Shown in pieces: positions 14,634 to 22,386 of a stretch of 41,322 bases of DNA. The stretch's first letter is position 1. Each line of letters begins with the position of its first letter. The stretch is taken from positions 1-41,322 of the forward strand of contig CAZOPF010000049.1 in assembly GCA_964581605.1 (NCBI GenBank), given 5' to 3'. This stretch comes from CAADGU01 sp964581605 (GTDB lineage: Bacteria; Chloroflexota; Anaerolineae; Promineifilales; Promineifilaceae). The translations under genes and the position numbers were made by a program. A model generated the notes under the pieces. It was given only the letters and a program-made list of their open reading frames with translations, ran no database searches and had not been told where the DNA came from.

Positions 14634-15422
14634 TTAACCACCCGCTTCTTGTAGTTGGCTGATGATCGCCTCGGGTGATTCAATGCCCGTCACCAGGTCG
14701 GTATAACTTCCATCCGGGCGAATAATGAAGTGGGGTGTTGCCGGTGGATTGACCACAGATGTGCCAAAGATGGCCGCTAACTCTTGCAACAGCTCCGGCG
14801 AAGCGACGGCAAACGTCCAGTCAAAGCCCGTTTGCTCGGTGTAGTCGGCCAAATCCGCATCGCTGATATTGGTTTCCACGCTCAGAGCTACAAAAACAAC
14901 CTCTTCGGCAGAAAGCTGGTCGCGGGCCGCAGCCACGTTACCTAGCTGTTGGCGACAGTTTGAGCACCAGGTGGCCATCGGTTCTACGAACACGGTCTTC
15001 CCGGCAAAGTCAGCCAGGGTGAAGGTTTGGCCGCTGCGCACATCGGTAAGGGGGATGGTTTGCCAGGTTGGTTTGGGCATCATGGCTGCATCTTCCATGT
15101 CGTCATCCATCATGGCGTCGTCAGACGCGGCTGCTTCACCTTCCTTGTTGTCATCCATCATGGCCTCATCAGACATGGCGGCCTCGTCCTCTTTCTCTTC
15201 CATCATGGCATCATCGGCCATGGTTTCTTCGCCTTCCTCCTCTTCCATCATGGTGTCGTCGTGTGGGTCGGCCATTTCACCGGCCATATCGTCTTCTTGT
15301 TCTGCCATGCTGGTTTCGGTGGTGGTCTGACTCACGGCCGTCTCCCCCCCACCCGCTGCATTACAGGCCGCCATCAACAGCAAAAGCAACATAAACATCC
15401 CAAAGTAGATTGTCTTTTTCAC
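14634..15422 (-). CDS. Thioredoxin-fold lipoprotein with Met/acidic-rich linker
   Basis: A 262-aa secreted, membrane-tethered TlpA/ResA-like thiol protein. The lipoprotein signal ends LLMAAC with C20 as the lipidated residue. Residues 39-115 are almost entirely Asp, Glu, Ala and Met, with about 16 Met and no Cys, in imperfect repeats of the DDAMMEE type. A thioredoxin fold follows with redox motif WCSNC (CSNC 153-156). GTG 15422 follows GAGGAG. The ccdA-like gene downstream would keep the CxxC reduced. The Met-rich linker could bind copper(I) or simply be a flexible spacer; neither is shown. Confidence 0.85.
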   Translation of the reverse strand: MKKTIYFGMFMLLLLLMAACNAAGGGETAVSQTTTETSMAEQEDDMAGEMADPHDDTMMEEEEGEETMADDAMMEEKEDEAAMSDEAMMDDNKEGEAAASDDAMMDDDMEDAAMMPKPTWQTIPLTDVRSGQTFTLADFAGKTVFVEPMATWCSNCRQQLGNVAAARDQLSAEEVVFVALSVETNISDADLADYTEQTGFDWTFAVASPELLQELAAIFGTSVVNPPATPHFIIRPDGSYTDLVTGIESPEAIISQLQEAGG

Positions 15423-15445
15423 CTATCGTCTCCTCATGTTTTTGG

Positions 15446-15475
15446 TTGTAGCAGGCGATTTATCACCTGCTACAA
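15446..15475. repeat. Palindrome in the lipoprotein leader region
   Basis: TTGTAGCAGG and CCTGCTACAA are perfect 10-bp arms around CGATTTATCA. It lies 24 bp upstream of the lipoprotein start and is probably REP-like. Confidence 0.7.
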
Positions 15476-15721
15476 ACGACAAACCCGATCAATCATAGGC
15501 CATACGGCCGTGACGTTCTGGAATGTAGCTCACACAAATTAAGGTGACGTTCGGAAAGAATTACGAGTTTGTTACAAGCAGGAGATCATTTTGTTGGTCT
15601 GTTCATCTGGGTTACGAAACCTTTTGCCAGAGGTCTGCAAAATAAGTTTCTGCTTTATTGCGGGGCTATGTTCCAGACTCTTTGGCAAGGGTTCCAGCCT
15701 GAAAATGTCTGACTTCCATAG
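15476..15721. other. Gap with no recognisable gene
   Basis: No convincing coding region. CCTTTTGCCAGAG (about 15621-15633) and CTCTTTGGCAAGGG (about 15677-15690) form an imperfect inverted repeat. A minus-strand open frame crosses this stretch and the adjacent element but has no family features, so I do not call it. Confidence 0.5.
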
Positions 15722-15929
15722 CAGCAATTCGAAATATGAAATCAATGAATTGTAGGGGCGGGACGGCGGGGGTTGAACTGGCTCTGATAGCGGCCCTTTT
15801 GCCCGCGCCGTCTCGCCCCATGTGGCCGCAAAACGGGGTGAGACAGGCGGGAACGACTTCCTTTGTGCAAAACCAAAACATGGCCCGCCTGTCCCACCCC
15901 TACGGTTTAGACCATATTTCGAATTGCTG
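15722..15929. mobile_element. MITE-like element with perfect 17-bp terminal inverted repeats
   Basis: CAGCAATTCGAAATATG (15722-15738) and CATATTTCGAATTGCTG (15913-15929) are exact reverse complements. A second inner pair, GTAGGGGCGGGAC near 15752 and GTCCCACCCCTAC ending near 15903, nests inside. The 208-bp interior encodes no transposase. No clear target duplication is visible. The right end is exactly where similarity to a DNA adenine methylase begins. Confidence 0.7.
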
Positions 15930-16227
15930 GCGGCTGGCTGTCCGGCTGGCAGAAACAAAGTGCAAATGGCTACTTTCTTCTTATGATGTACCGGAAGTGC
16001 GCCAGATGTATGTGGGGTACGACGTCATCCCCATTCAATCCTACTCGGGCATGAATACAAAAAAGAATGGCTCGGAGCGGGTGCTGAATCAGGAAGTGGT
16101 GATTGCCAACTTCAATACCCAAACGGCCGATCTTCTGTATCCGCAAGGGGGACAGTTAGCTTTGCAACGGCCGTTGCTCAAACTAGAAGAGCCCGTCCTC
16201 GAATTTGAAATTGCATCTGGTACATAA
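15930..16227 (+). pseudogene. Remnant of a D12-class DNA adenine methylase (C-terminal part)
   Basis: The translated stretch LAETKCKWLLSSYDVPEVRQ, followed by Tyr-rich sequence, a GMNTKKNGSE loop and NQEVVIANF, matches the C-terminal end of Dam-like N6-adenine methylases (the Tyr-Asp, Pro-Glu-Val-Arg and Lys-Lys-Asn features). The catalytic DPPY and the SAM-binding N-terminus are missing. The frame is open back into the MITE-like element, so the gene appears cut at the element boundary. It ends with TAA at 16225-16227. The remnant is too short to be active. Confidence 0.6.
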
Positions 16228-16291
16228 ACAAAGAAGGACGACAACACCCCAGCGCGGTCATTCCAATACACAAAAGGTTACGAGCTGAGGA

Positions 16292-17659
16292 TTACCCAAT
16301 TATAGGAATAGGAGAAAGTAGCTCCACCTGCCCGGTGAGGTCATAAGCCAGCGCGCCATCTATGCGGATGGGCACGAGTTGGCCGGGGGGCAGTTCACCG
16401 GGGATGAAGACCAGGCCGTCAATTTCCGGGGCGTCGCGGTAGGTACGGCCGACCGTCACATCATCGCCAACCCCTTCAATGAGGACGGGCAGCACCCGCC
16501 CCACCTGCGCCTGATTGCGCGCCAGGGAGATGGACTGCTGCAACTCCATTAACTCGTTGCGGCGGGCTTCTTTTACTGCTTCGGGCACCTGCCAGGAGAC
16601 GGTGGCCGAAGGGGTGGAGGCTTCGTAGGAGTAGGTGAAGACGCCCACCCGGTCAAATTGCAGGTCGCGCACAAACTGTTTCAGGCCGTCAAACTCTTCG
16701 TCCGTTTCGCCGGGGTAGCCGACAATAAAGGTGGTACGGATGGCGATGTCCGGCATCGCTTTGCGCAGCTTTTCCACCGTCTGGTAGACCCATTCGATAT
16801 TGGCCGGGCGGCGCATCCGTTTGAGCGTTTCGCGGTGGCCATGTTGCAGGGGGATGTCCAGGTAATGGGTCATTTGCGGCAGGGAGGCCATGGTTTCAAT
16901 CAGTTCATCGGTGACGTAGCCGGGGTAGGCGTACATCAGGCGCAGCCAGGGGATGTCTGGGGCGACTTTAGTAATTTCGCGCAACAGATGGCTGGTGCCG
17001 TTTTTCAGCCCCAGGTCGTGGCCGTAGTCGGTGCTATCCTGGGCGATGAGGATGAGTTCCTGCACGCCGGTTTCTTGCAGAGCGATGGCTTCGGCCAGGA
17101 TGGAGGCCAGGGGGCGGCTGACATGTGTACCTTTAATTTGGGGGATGGCGCAAAAGGCACACGGCCGTCGGCAACCATCGGCGATTTTGAGATAGGCGCT
17201 GGCGCCTTGCACGGCCGTGCGCAACACCCCTTGTTCGTCCAATCCCACCGTTTGTGCTTCGTCGGGCAGGTGATACAGGGGCTGCGGCCGTTTGCGGCGG
17301 CGTAGTTCCTGGATGAAGGGCACAATGTCCATCCAGCGGCGGGTGCCAATGACGCCGTCAATGCCGGGTACCCATTCGACCACTTCACGGCCGTAACGCT
17401 GCGCCAGGCAACCGGCGGCAATGAGCACCTGGTTTTTCTGCTTCAGCGCGGCCAACTCTTGCAGCGCAGCAATAGATTCCTGCCGGGCGCTCTCGATAAA
17501 ACCGCAGGTGTTGACGATGAGAACGGACGCATCGTCGGGATCGGCCGTGCCACCAAAACCGGCCCGTTGCAGCAGCGCCGCCATACTTTCCGAATCCACC
17601 GTATTTTTGCTGCACCCTAAACTAAGCAGGTAGAAATTTTTCTTTTTTGTGGGGGTCAT
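16292..17659 (-). CDS. rimO: Ribosomal protein S12 methylthiotransferase RimO
   Basis: A radical SAM enzyme that methylthiolates the conserved Asp of ribosomal protein S12. 455 aa, the usual length. The N-terminal UPF0004 cluster ligands are C16 (SLGCSKN), C52 (NTCGF) and C84 (AAGCLAQ). The radical SAM motif is C163-x3-C167-x2-C170 (GCRRPCAFC). The C-terminal TRAM domain includes the RimO-specific YRDAPEIDG, which separates it from MiaB. I chose ATG 17659; the frame is open to 17719 but those extra residues are encoded by TAATTGGG-type repeat. No ribosome-binding site is visible at that ATG. It follows the rodZ-like gene. Confidence 0.95.
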   Translation of the reverse strand: MTPTKKKNFYLLSLGCSKNTVDSESMAALLQRAGFGGTADPDDASVLIVNTCGFIESARQESIAALQELAALKQKNQVLIAAGCLAQRYGREVVEWVPGIDGVIGTRRWMDIVPFIQELRRRKRPQPLYHLPDEAQTVGLDEQGVLRTAVQGASAYLKIADGCRRPCAFCAIPQIKGTHVSRPLASILAEAIALQETGVQELILIAQDSTDYGHDLGLKNGTSHLLREITKVAPDIPWLRLMYAYPGYVTDELIETMASLPQMTHYLDIPLQHGHRETLKRMRRPANIEWVYQTVEKLRKAMPDIAIRTTFIVGYPGETDEEFDGLKQFVRDLQFDRVGVFTYSYEASTPSATVSWQVPEAVKEARRNELMELQQSISLARNQAQVGRVLPVLIEGVGDDVTVGRTYRDAPEIDGLVFIPGELPPGQLVPIRIDGALAYDLTGQVELLSPIPIIG

Positions 17660-17727
17660 AGGGTAATTGGGTAATGAAGTAATTGAGTAATTGGTCGCTT
17701 CAATGACGAAATTACCCAATTATCCGA
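17652..17727. repeat. GGGTAATTG-word inverted repeat
   Basis: GGGTAATTGGGTAATGAAG and AATTGAGTAATTGG face AAATTACCCAATTATCC. It fills the gap between the rodZ-like gene and rimO and abuts the rimO start. A copy of the word (TACCCAATTATAGG) also marks the rimO 3' end at about 16292-16310. Confidence 0.75.
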
Positions 17728-17732
17728 TTCTT

Positions 17733-18671
17733 CTATTGTGTTGTCGTCCACACTTCTTCTTTGTATTCGCCGCGTTGGCCCATGAAACCGAGTTCGGTGC
17801 CGTTGATGGTGACAAAGATGCCGGCGGCATTGCCCGTCAGCACTTTAGCCTCGTCACTGGCTTCCCACTCATACTTGGGGTCGGTGGGGCGGGCGATGCC
17901 GCTAAAGACCACCTCGCCATCAATGGTCACTTCCATCCAGGTGCGCTCGGAGATGAGCAGTTCCAGCACGATAGTTTCCATGGTGGCGGGCAGCGGTGGG
18001 CGGGTGGGCGGTGGCGTGGGCAAGGTTGTGGTAACGCCGCCGCCACTACCAGAGGTGAAATCATTACGGCCGGTGGGCGTAATCAGGCCAGATGGTGCCA
18101 CTTCAGGAGTGTTGGAGGCTTCCGGGGTGGGCGTTTGCTGGTTTAATAACTCTTGTACAGCATTTTCAATGTCATTGGTCAACTGCTCTGAGCCATCGCC
18201 ATTGCCGGTTAATAATGGCAAAAATCGCTGCCCGGCCAGATAGATGAGACCAATGAGGGCCGCAATGAGGACCAGCCGCAAAATGGTGTCTGAGCGGGGG
18301 CCACCAGAGCGGCGGCTGAACCCGGCGTCCACTTCCATGTTAACTGGCTCAAAGAATTGTTGGTCAGCCGGTGGCTCTTTAAGGGCGGGCGCGACGGGTT
18401 GTGGGGTGGCAAAGGGATTGCTTTTTTTCTTGGGGCGTTTGCCCTGGCCATATTCGTAGCGGTCGAGCAGGGGTTGGGGGTCTAGCCCTAAAAAGCGGGC
18501 ATAGTTGCGCAAGAAGCCGCGCACATGGACGGGGGTGGGCAATCGGTCGTAGTCGCCGTTTTCTAATGCTTCCAGATAACGGCCGCTGATGCGGGTTGCC
18601 GCCTGGACTTCTTGCAAGGTCAGCCCTTTGGTTTCACGGGCTTCGCGCAAAATATGCCCCAGTTCGTCCAT
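17733..18671 (-). CDS. RodZ-like helix-turn-helix membrane protein
   Basis: A 312-aa protein with the RodZ layout. The N-terminal cytoplasmic HTH_25-type domain (about residues 5-70, LREARETKGLTLQEVQAATR, then RGFLRNYARFLGL) is followed by a basic linker. One membrane segment lies at about 130-150 (ILRLVLIAALIGLIYLAG). A Pro/Thr/Gly-rich extracytoplasmic linker leads to a DUF4115-type beta domain (about 230-310). RodZ links MreB to the cell-shape machinery; no mreB is in this window. ATG 18671 sits 8 nt after the T-tract of a terminator and has no visible ribosome-binding site. Confidence 0.88.
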   Translation of the reverse strand: MDELGHILREARETKGLTLQEVQAATRISGRYLEALENGDYDRLPTPVHVRGFLRNYARFLGLDPQPLLDRYEYGQGKRPKKKSNPFATPQPVAPALKEPPADQQFFEPVNMEVDAGFSRRSGGPRSDTILRLVLIAALIGLIYLAGQRFLPLLTGNGDGSEQLTNDIENAVQELLNQQTPTPEASNTPEVAPSGLITPTGRNDFTSGSGGGVTTTLPTPPPTRPPLPATMETIVLELLISERTWMEVTIDGEVVFSGIARPTDPKYEWEASDEAKVLTGNAAGIFVTINGTELGFMGQRGEYKEEVWTTTQ

Positions 18672-18678
18672 ATCAGTT

Positions 18679-18711
18679 AAAAAGCGGGGCGAACAGGCAC
18701 CCCGCTTTTTT
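18679..18711 (-). terminator. Terminator between rplI and rodZ-like gene
   Basis: On the minus strand AAAAAAGCGGGG pairs with CCCCGCTTTTT around a short loop. It ends the rplI transcript, or attenuates read-through into the rodZ-like gene, whose ATG follows at once. Confidence 0.85.
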
Positions 18712-18757
18712 GTTTTTCAGGTGTATGAATGATGACGGCCGTGCCCCACAAACCGGT

Positions 18758-19276
18758 TCAGGCTTCTTCAACTTCGGGTGCCGGTTCATCGGTGGCAACG
18801 GCCATTTCTACGACGGGAGCCATTTCTTCTTCGGTTTCGCTTTCAATGACGGCCGTCAGTTCTGGATGAAATTCGGCGCTCAGGCGCACGACTACTTTGT
18901 GTTCGCCTAAATGTCGTAGCGGTTCCACACCCACCTTGCGGCGATCAATCTCCGTACCTAACACCTCATTCAACCCATCGGCGATCATGGCTGTGGTAAT
19001 GGAACCAAATAGTTTGCCACTTTCACCAGCGCGAGCTTTGAATACCAGCCGCACATCCTGAATTTTAGCGGACAGGGCCTCATATTCGCGGTGCTGCTCG
19101 GCGCGATGCGCTTCTGCCTTCTTACGCCAGTTTTCGGCCTGTTTCATCGCGCCTGCCGTTGCCATCAACGCCAGCCCTTTGGGAATGAGATAGTTACGGC
19201 CGTAACCATCACTTACGGTACGCACTTCTCCGGCATACCCCAGATTTTCTACATCTTGCTTTAACAGCACCTTCAT
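18758..19276 (-). CDS. rplI: Ribosomal protein bL9
   Basis: A large-subunit ribosomal protein that binds 23S rRNA. 172 aa against a usual length of about 148. The N-terminal signature MKVLLKQDVENLGYAGE and GYGRNYLIPKGLA is intact, followed by the long connecting helix (about 40-75) and the C-terminal domain (about 76-147). A Glu/Ala/Pro-rich tail of about 25 residues is extra. I chose ATG 19276 because the bL9 family starts there and GGAG lies 11 nt upstream; the frame is open further to 19345. No rpsF, ssb or rpsR neighbours are present, which is atypical for rplI. Confidence 0.95.
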   Translation of the reverse strand: MKVLLKQDVENLGYAGEVRTVSDGYGRNYLIPKGLALMATAGAMKQAENWRKKAEAHRAEQHREYEALSAKIQDVRLVFKARAGESGKLFGSITTAMIADGLNEVLGTEIDRRKVGVEPLRHLGEHKVVVRLSAEFHPELTAVIESETEEEMAPVVEMAVATDEPAPEVEEA

Positions 19277-19316
19277 AGCGGCATTAACTCCATTTCTTAT
19301 AAATTTGCAAGGGGGG

Positions 19317-19345
19317 ATGTTACCAAAGGGGACGCATTTTGACAA
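19317..19345 (-). promoter_or_regulatory. Probable promoter of rplI
   Basis: On the minus strand TTGTCA (19345-19340), a 17-bp spacer and TAACAT (19322-19317) predict a start near 19310 and a leader of about 34 nt. Both hexamers deviate from consensus. Confidence 0.45.
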
Positions 19346-19398
19346 ACAGCGACAAGCCTTTCAGAGATTTCACCAATGTTTGGTTGTGGAAAGGGGGG

Positions 19399-19433
19399 AG
19401 GGCTGGTGGTTGGTATCCACTACCAGCCACCAC
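19399..19433. repeat. GGCTGGTGG-word hairpin
   Basis: GGGCTGGTGGTTGGTA faces CTACCAGCCACCAC just after the stop of the coiled-coil gene. The same word family occurs at 34841-34872 and 35257-35323. Confidence 0.7.
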
Positions 19434-20270
19434 TCAAAACGCTTCTGTTGAATAGACATCATCCATTGTGATGAGAATGTCGTTCAATTCGGTTACTTCA
19501 TTGGCAATTTCCTGGCGCAGGCGTTTGGCGCGTGCCCGGTCAATATCTTTGGCTTCAGCCAGCATGGTTTGGGAATAAATGGTGCCCAGATGGGTGAGTG
19601 AATTTTCCAGTTGCAGCCGGGCCCGTTTAATGGTGTTTTCAAGGTTGTTCAGAGTTTGCAACTGCTGCTGTAAGCCGCCGATGGTCTCCTCTAATTGGGC
19701 CTTAACAGCGGGGTCTTGGGTGACGGCCGTTTCCCTTTGCAACTGTTTAAGCCGTTCTTCGGCCCGCTGGCGGTCTCGTTCCAGAATTTGGGCGTCCATC
19801 TGATACCGGTCAATGCGCTGCGCCAGATCGTAAATGCTGGCCAGCCAGTCATCAATCTGGGTGGCCGTTTCAATCAATTCGTCACGTAAAACGGTATCGG
19901 TTCGATTGTTGATGCTGGCTTCAATGCGGGAGCGGTAGTCGAGGGCTTCAGCCATGCGCTGCTGCAACTGTTTGTCTTTCAGGCTTTCCGGTTTGTAATC
20001 GCGGCGCAACATTTTGGCGACGACCTGACGTTTGAATTCAGGGTCGGTCAGGCTGCTGGCGACTAAGGCAGCTTCTACGGCCGTGCCCCCTAACAGCCAG
20101 ACAACTGGTGGCAGCAGCCCAATGACGGCCGCATCGGGAAATACGGCCGCGGCCGCCGTCAGCAGCATGGTGGCCGCAATGAGTATGGCGCTTTCTGGCC
20201 GGAAGAACGCCTCTTGAAAAAGGGCGTTACGAACTCTTTTTTCCAGTGCTTCGCGGGTTTCGTTTGCCAT
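19434..20270 (-). CDS. Membrane-anchored coiled-coil protein of unknown function
   Basis: A 278-aa protein I cannot assign. Two adjacent hydrophobic segments at about 27-47 and 48-72 form a membrane hairpin. From about 120 to 265 it is almost continuously charged heptad-type helix, with Gln-rich stretches such as LKQLQRETAV and QQQLQTLNN, predicting a long coiled coil. It is the last gene of a tight unit after pspA and the TPR/zinc-ribbon gene (14-bp gap). The coiled coil may pair with PspA, itself a coiled-coil protein, giving it a membrane anchor; this is inference. Confidence 0.8.
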   Translation of the reverse strand: MANETREALEKRVRNALFQEAFFRPESAILIAATMLLTAAAAVFPDAAVIGLLPPVVWLLGGTAVEAALVASSLTDPEFKRQVVAKMLRRDYKPESLKDKQLQQRMAEALDYRSRIEASINNRTDTVLRDELIETATQIDDWLASIYDLAQRIDRYQMDAQILERDRQRAEERLKQLQRETAVTQDPAVKAQLEETIGGLQQQLQTLNNLENTIKRARLQLENSLTHLGTIYSQTMLAEAKDIDRARAKRLRQEIANEVTELNDILITMDDVYSTEAF

Positions 20271-20284
20271 AGGGAGTGGTGGTG

Positions 20285-21469
20285 TTAACTGGTGGCAGGC
20301 GATTTGGGGCTGGCGGCCGTTTGCGCACGCTGTTTTATGTTCTGGATAAGTCCGCTTATCTCGGCCTGGCTTTCAGGATGCGAGGCTAACCGCTGTGCCG
20401 CTTGCAGCACATCCAGACTGCGTTCATAAAAACCCAGGCGGGCGTAAGCATTGCCCAGATAACGCTGATAGGTGATACGAGTTGGCTCCAGTGCCACGGC
20501 CCGCTGCCAGTGCAGAACGGCCGTTGCCCATAACCCCACCTGAGCCATGCGTTGGGCTGCGCCATGATATTCGCTGGCGTGGCGCAACCCTTTGGCAACG
20601 GCCGCTTCTTGCCGGTAATGCACCCGGTCAAAATCGGGAGCAGCCCGGAAGGCGAACAGCAACGTCAGGGCGGCCATCGCCACTTGCGTGCCTTTGATCG
20701 CCTTCCATGCACCCGACGTGAGTGGTTCAACGACGCCGCGAATGGCCGGGTCGAGGGTGTCAAACCCCAGCATACTCAGGTCTGGATTGATCAGGAGTTG
20801 GGCGATACCAATGAGCATAATAACGGCGAGCATGGTAATGGCAAAGATGTTGGCCCAATACTGCCGGAAGTAGAGGAAGACGGCCGTAACCAACAACAGT
20901 ATCATCATCGCTGCCCCGGTAATAACCGGCCAAAAGGTTTGCAACGTGAGTGCGCTGTAGCCAATTTGGGCGCCGTAGGTAACGGCGACGGCCGTCAGGG
21001 TAAACCAGTACAAAACCAGGCTGCTGCTGGGAATGGCATAACGGTAAATTTGCACATATAGATGACGGCCGCAAGCCGGGCATCGGCTATCTTCTGGGGC
21101 AATTTGGCCAGCGCAATAACCACATAATGGCACATTACGTGACCAGACATCGTCAAACTTTTCGTCTTGTTGGTACTCGATCTGGGGTTGGGAGGTGGCC
21201 ATGAGGGGTACGGCCGTGTCGCTATGATCCAGGTGGGCCAACATGCGGCGGGCGGCGCCGTTTTGGGGATTGATGCTCAACACATTTTCCAGGCAGGCGC
21301 GTTTGTCTGCCTCATCTTCGACTACCTGACTCAGCCAGAGCCAGCCGCTTTCATTGTCCTCATCGGCCTCTACAACCTTTAAGAAAAGCAGGCGTGCCTG
21401 TGCCTGGTCGCTGTTTTTAACGGCCGTAATCCCTGCCTGTAGCCAATTTTCAACCTCTGTGTCTGCCAT
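20285..21469 (-). CDS. TPR / zinc-ribbon multi-pass membrane protein
   Basis: A 394-aa protein with an unusual architecture. The N-terminal part (about 5-80) is TPR-like. A rubredoxin-type zinc ribbon follows, C116-x2-C119 and C130-x2-C133. About four membrane segments lie between 150 and 280. A second TPR-like stretch covers about 310-380. It sits between pspA (18 bp upstream) and the coiled-coil gene. The family is not one I can name. The domain set suggests a scaffold or sensor for membrane stress working with PspA. This is inferred from context only. Confidence 0.8.
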   Translation of the reverse strand: MADTEVENWLQAGITAVKNSDQAQARLLFLKVVEADEDNESGWLWLSQVVEDEADKRACLENVLSINPQNGAARRMLAHLDHSDTAVPLMATSQPQIEYQQDEKFDDVWSRNVPLCGYCAGQIAPEDSRCPACGRHLYVQIYRYAIPSSSLVLYWFTLTAVAVTYGAQIGYSALTLQTFWPVITGAAMMILLLVTAVFLYFRQYWANIFAITMLAVIMLIGIAQLLINPDLSMLGFDTLDPAIRGVVEPLTSGAWKAIKGTQVAMAALTLLFAFRAAPDFDRVHYRQEAAVAKGLRHASEYHGAAQRMAQVGLWATAVLHWQRAVALEPTRITYQRYLGNAYARLGFYERSLDVLQAAQRLASHPESQAEISGLIQNIKQRAQTAASPKSPATS

Positions 21470-21487
21470 TGTCGGCCGTGCCGTTTG

Positions 21488-22228
21488 TTACTCTGTGCTG
21501 GAAGCGGCCGCTTCATCGGCCGCGCCTTCTTCTTGTTTATAAGTGGCCGGTTCGGCCAGCCCCAATCGCCGTTTCCGCTCTTCCAGTTGAATGTCCAGCT
21601 CCGCTTTACCCAGCGCACTATCCATCTGCGTATCTAACCGGCTGGCGTACATCTCGCTGTGGGCAGAAGCTTTATCCAGCCGTGAACGGATGGATTCGCC
21701 CAGGCGAGCAATATCAGCATCACCCACGCCGTCCAGATCATCCAGACTCTTAATGGCTTTCACCGTCGCTTCTTTGGATTTTGCCAGGCGAAGAAGCGCT
21801 TCTAGCTCTTGCTGTTCCTGGCGAATGGTGACAAGTTTGGCTTGCAGTTTGAGGCGGGCATTGAGCAATGCTTCGTATTCTCGCTGCTGCCGCACCCATT
21901 GTTCGTGGTATTGTTCTTCCAGTTGGCGGGTGGAATTGAGTTCATTTTGAGCCGCTCGTGCCAGATCGGATTTGCCTTGCATCAGGAGCATGTCAATGTT
22001 CCGGTCGAGCTGATCGCCCTTTTTCTTATACTCATTGTACTTGCGTTCCATCGTTTTGACTTCGCCGCCGACGGTGGCGGCCGCATCTTCCAAATCATCC
22101 AGGTTCTTTTCCGCATCACGAATGTATTGTTTCATAACGGCCGGGGAATTGGCCTGTAATGCCTGGTCTACCATCGCGTGTAAATTTGCCTGGATGAGGG
22201 TTTGTGTTTTTTCCAGTAGTGAGGCCAT
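21488..22228 (-). CDS. pspA: PspA/IM30 (Vipp1) family ESCRT-III-like protein
   Basis: A 246-aa membrane-remodelling or membrane-protecting protein of the PspA/IM30 family. The amphipathic N-terminal helix (MASLLEKTQTLIQANLHAMV) and the family core (NSPAVMKQYIRDAEKNLDDL) are present, followed by continuous coiled coil to about 215. A short acidic Ala/Glu tail ends the protein. AAGGAG precedes ATG 22228. It leads a three-gene minus-strand unit with two uncharacterised membrane proteins. No pspF or pspBC genes are nearby, so regulation differs from the E. coli system. Confidence 0.92.
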   Translation of the reverse strand: MASLLEKTQTLIQANLHAMVDQALQANSPAVMKQYIRDAEKNLDDLEDAAATVGGEVKTMERKYNEYKKKGDQLDRNIDMLLMQGKSDLARAAQNELNSTRQLEEQYHEQWVRQQREYEALLNARLKLQAKLVTIRQEQQELEALLRLAKSKEATVKAIKSLDDLDGVGDADIARLGESIRSRLDKASAHSEMYASRLDTQMDSALGKAELDIQLEERKRRLGLAEPATYKQEEGAADEAAASSTE

Positions 22229-22309
22229 GAAATGTTCTCCTTATTGTTTGAATTCGATATGGTGAAAACTGCCTGATCTACGTATGAAAGAACTGCTTTG
22301 TTTTGTGGT

Positions 22310-22331
22310 GCGGCTGATTCCTGTCAGCCGC
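22310..22331. other. Hairpin between pspA and the hybrid kinase gene
   Basis: GCGGCTGA (22310-22317) and TCAGCCGC (22324-22331) form an 8-bp stem. No T-run follows on the minus strand, so it is only a possible kinase-transcript end or pspA leader structure. The rest of the 158-bp gap shows nothing clear. Confidence 0.45.
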
Positions 22332-22386
22332 CATTGGGGGCATTGGTTTCCATTGTAAAGCAAGGAATCAGGTTGAACAAGTGAGT

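Noticed and set aside
14869..15330. Plus-strand Ser/Met-rich open frame opposite the thioredoxin lipoprotein
   Set aside because: It mirrors the repeated Met/Asp/Glu codons on the other strand and has no ribosome-binding site.
15572..15958. Minus-strand open frame of 128 codons
   Set aside because: It runs through the terminal-inverted-repeat element and has no recognisable domain; it is most likely a by-product of repeat sequence.
15930..16227. Methylase remnant as the enzyme that modifies ACGGCCGT
   Set aside because: It lacks the catalytic motif and SAM-binding part, and D12-class enzymes act on adenine in GATC-like sites, not on this palindrome.
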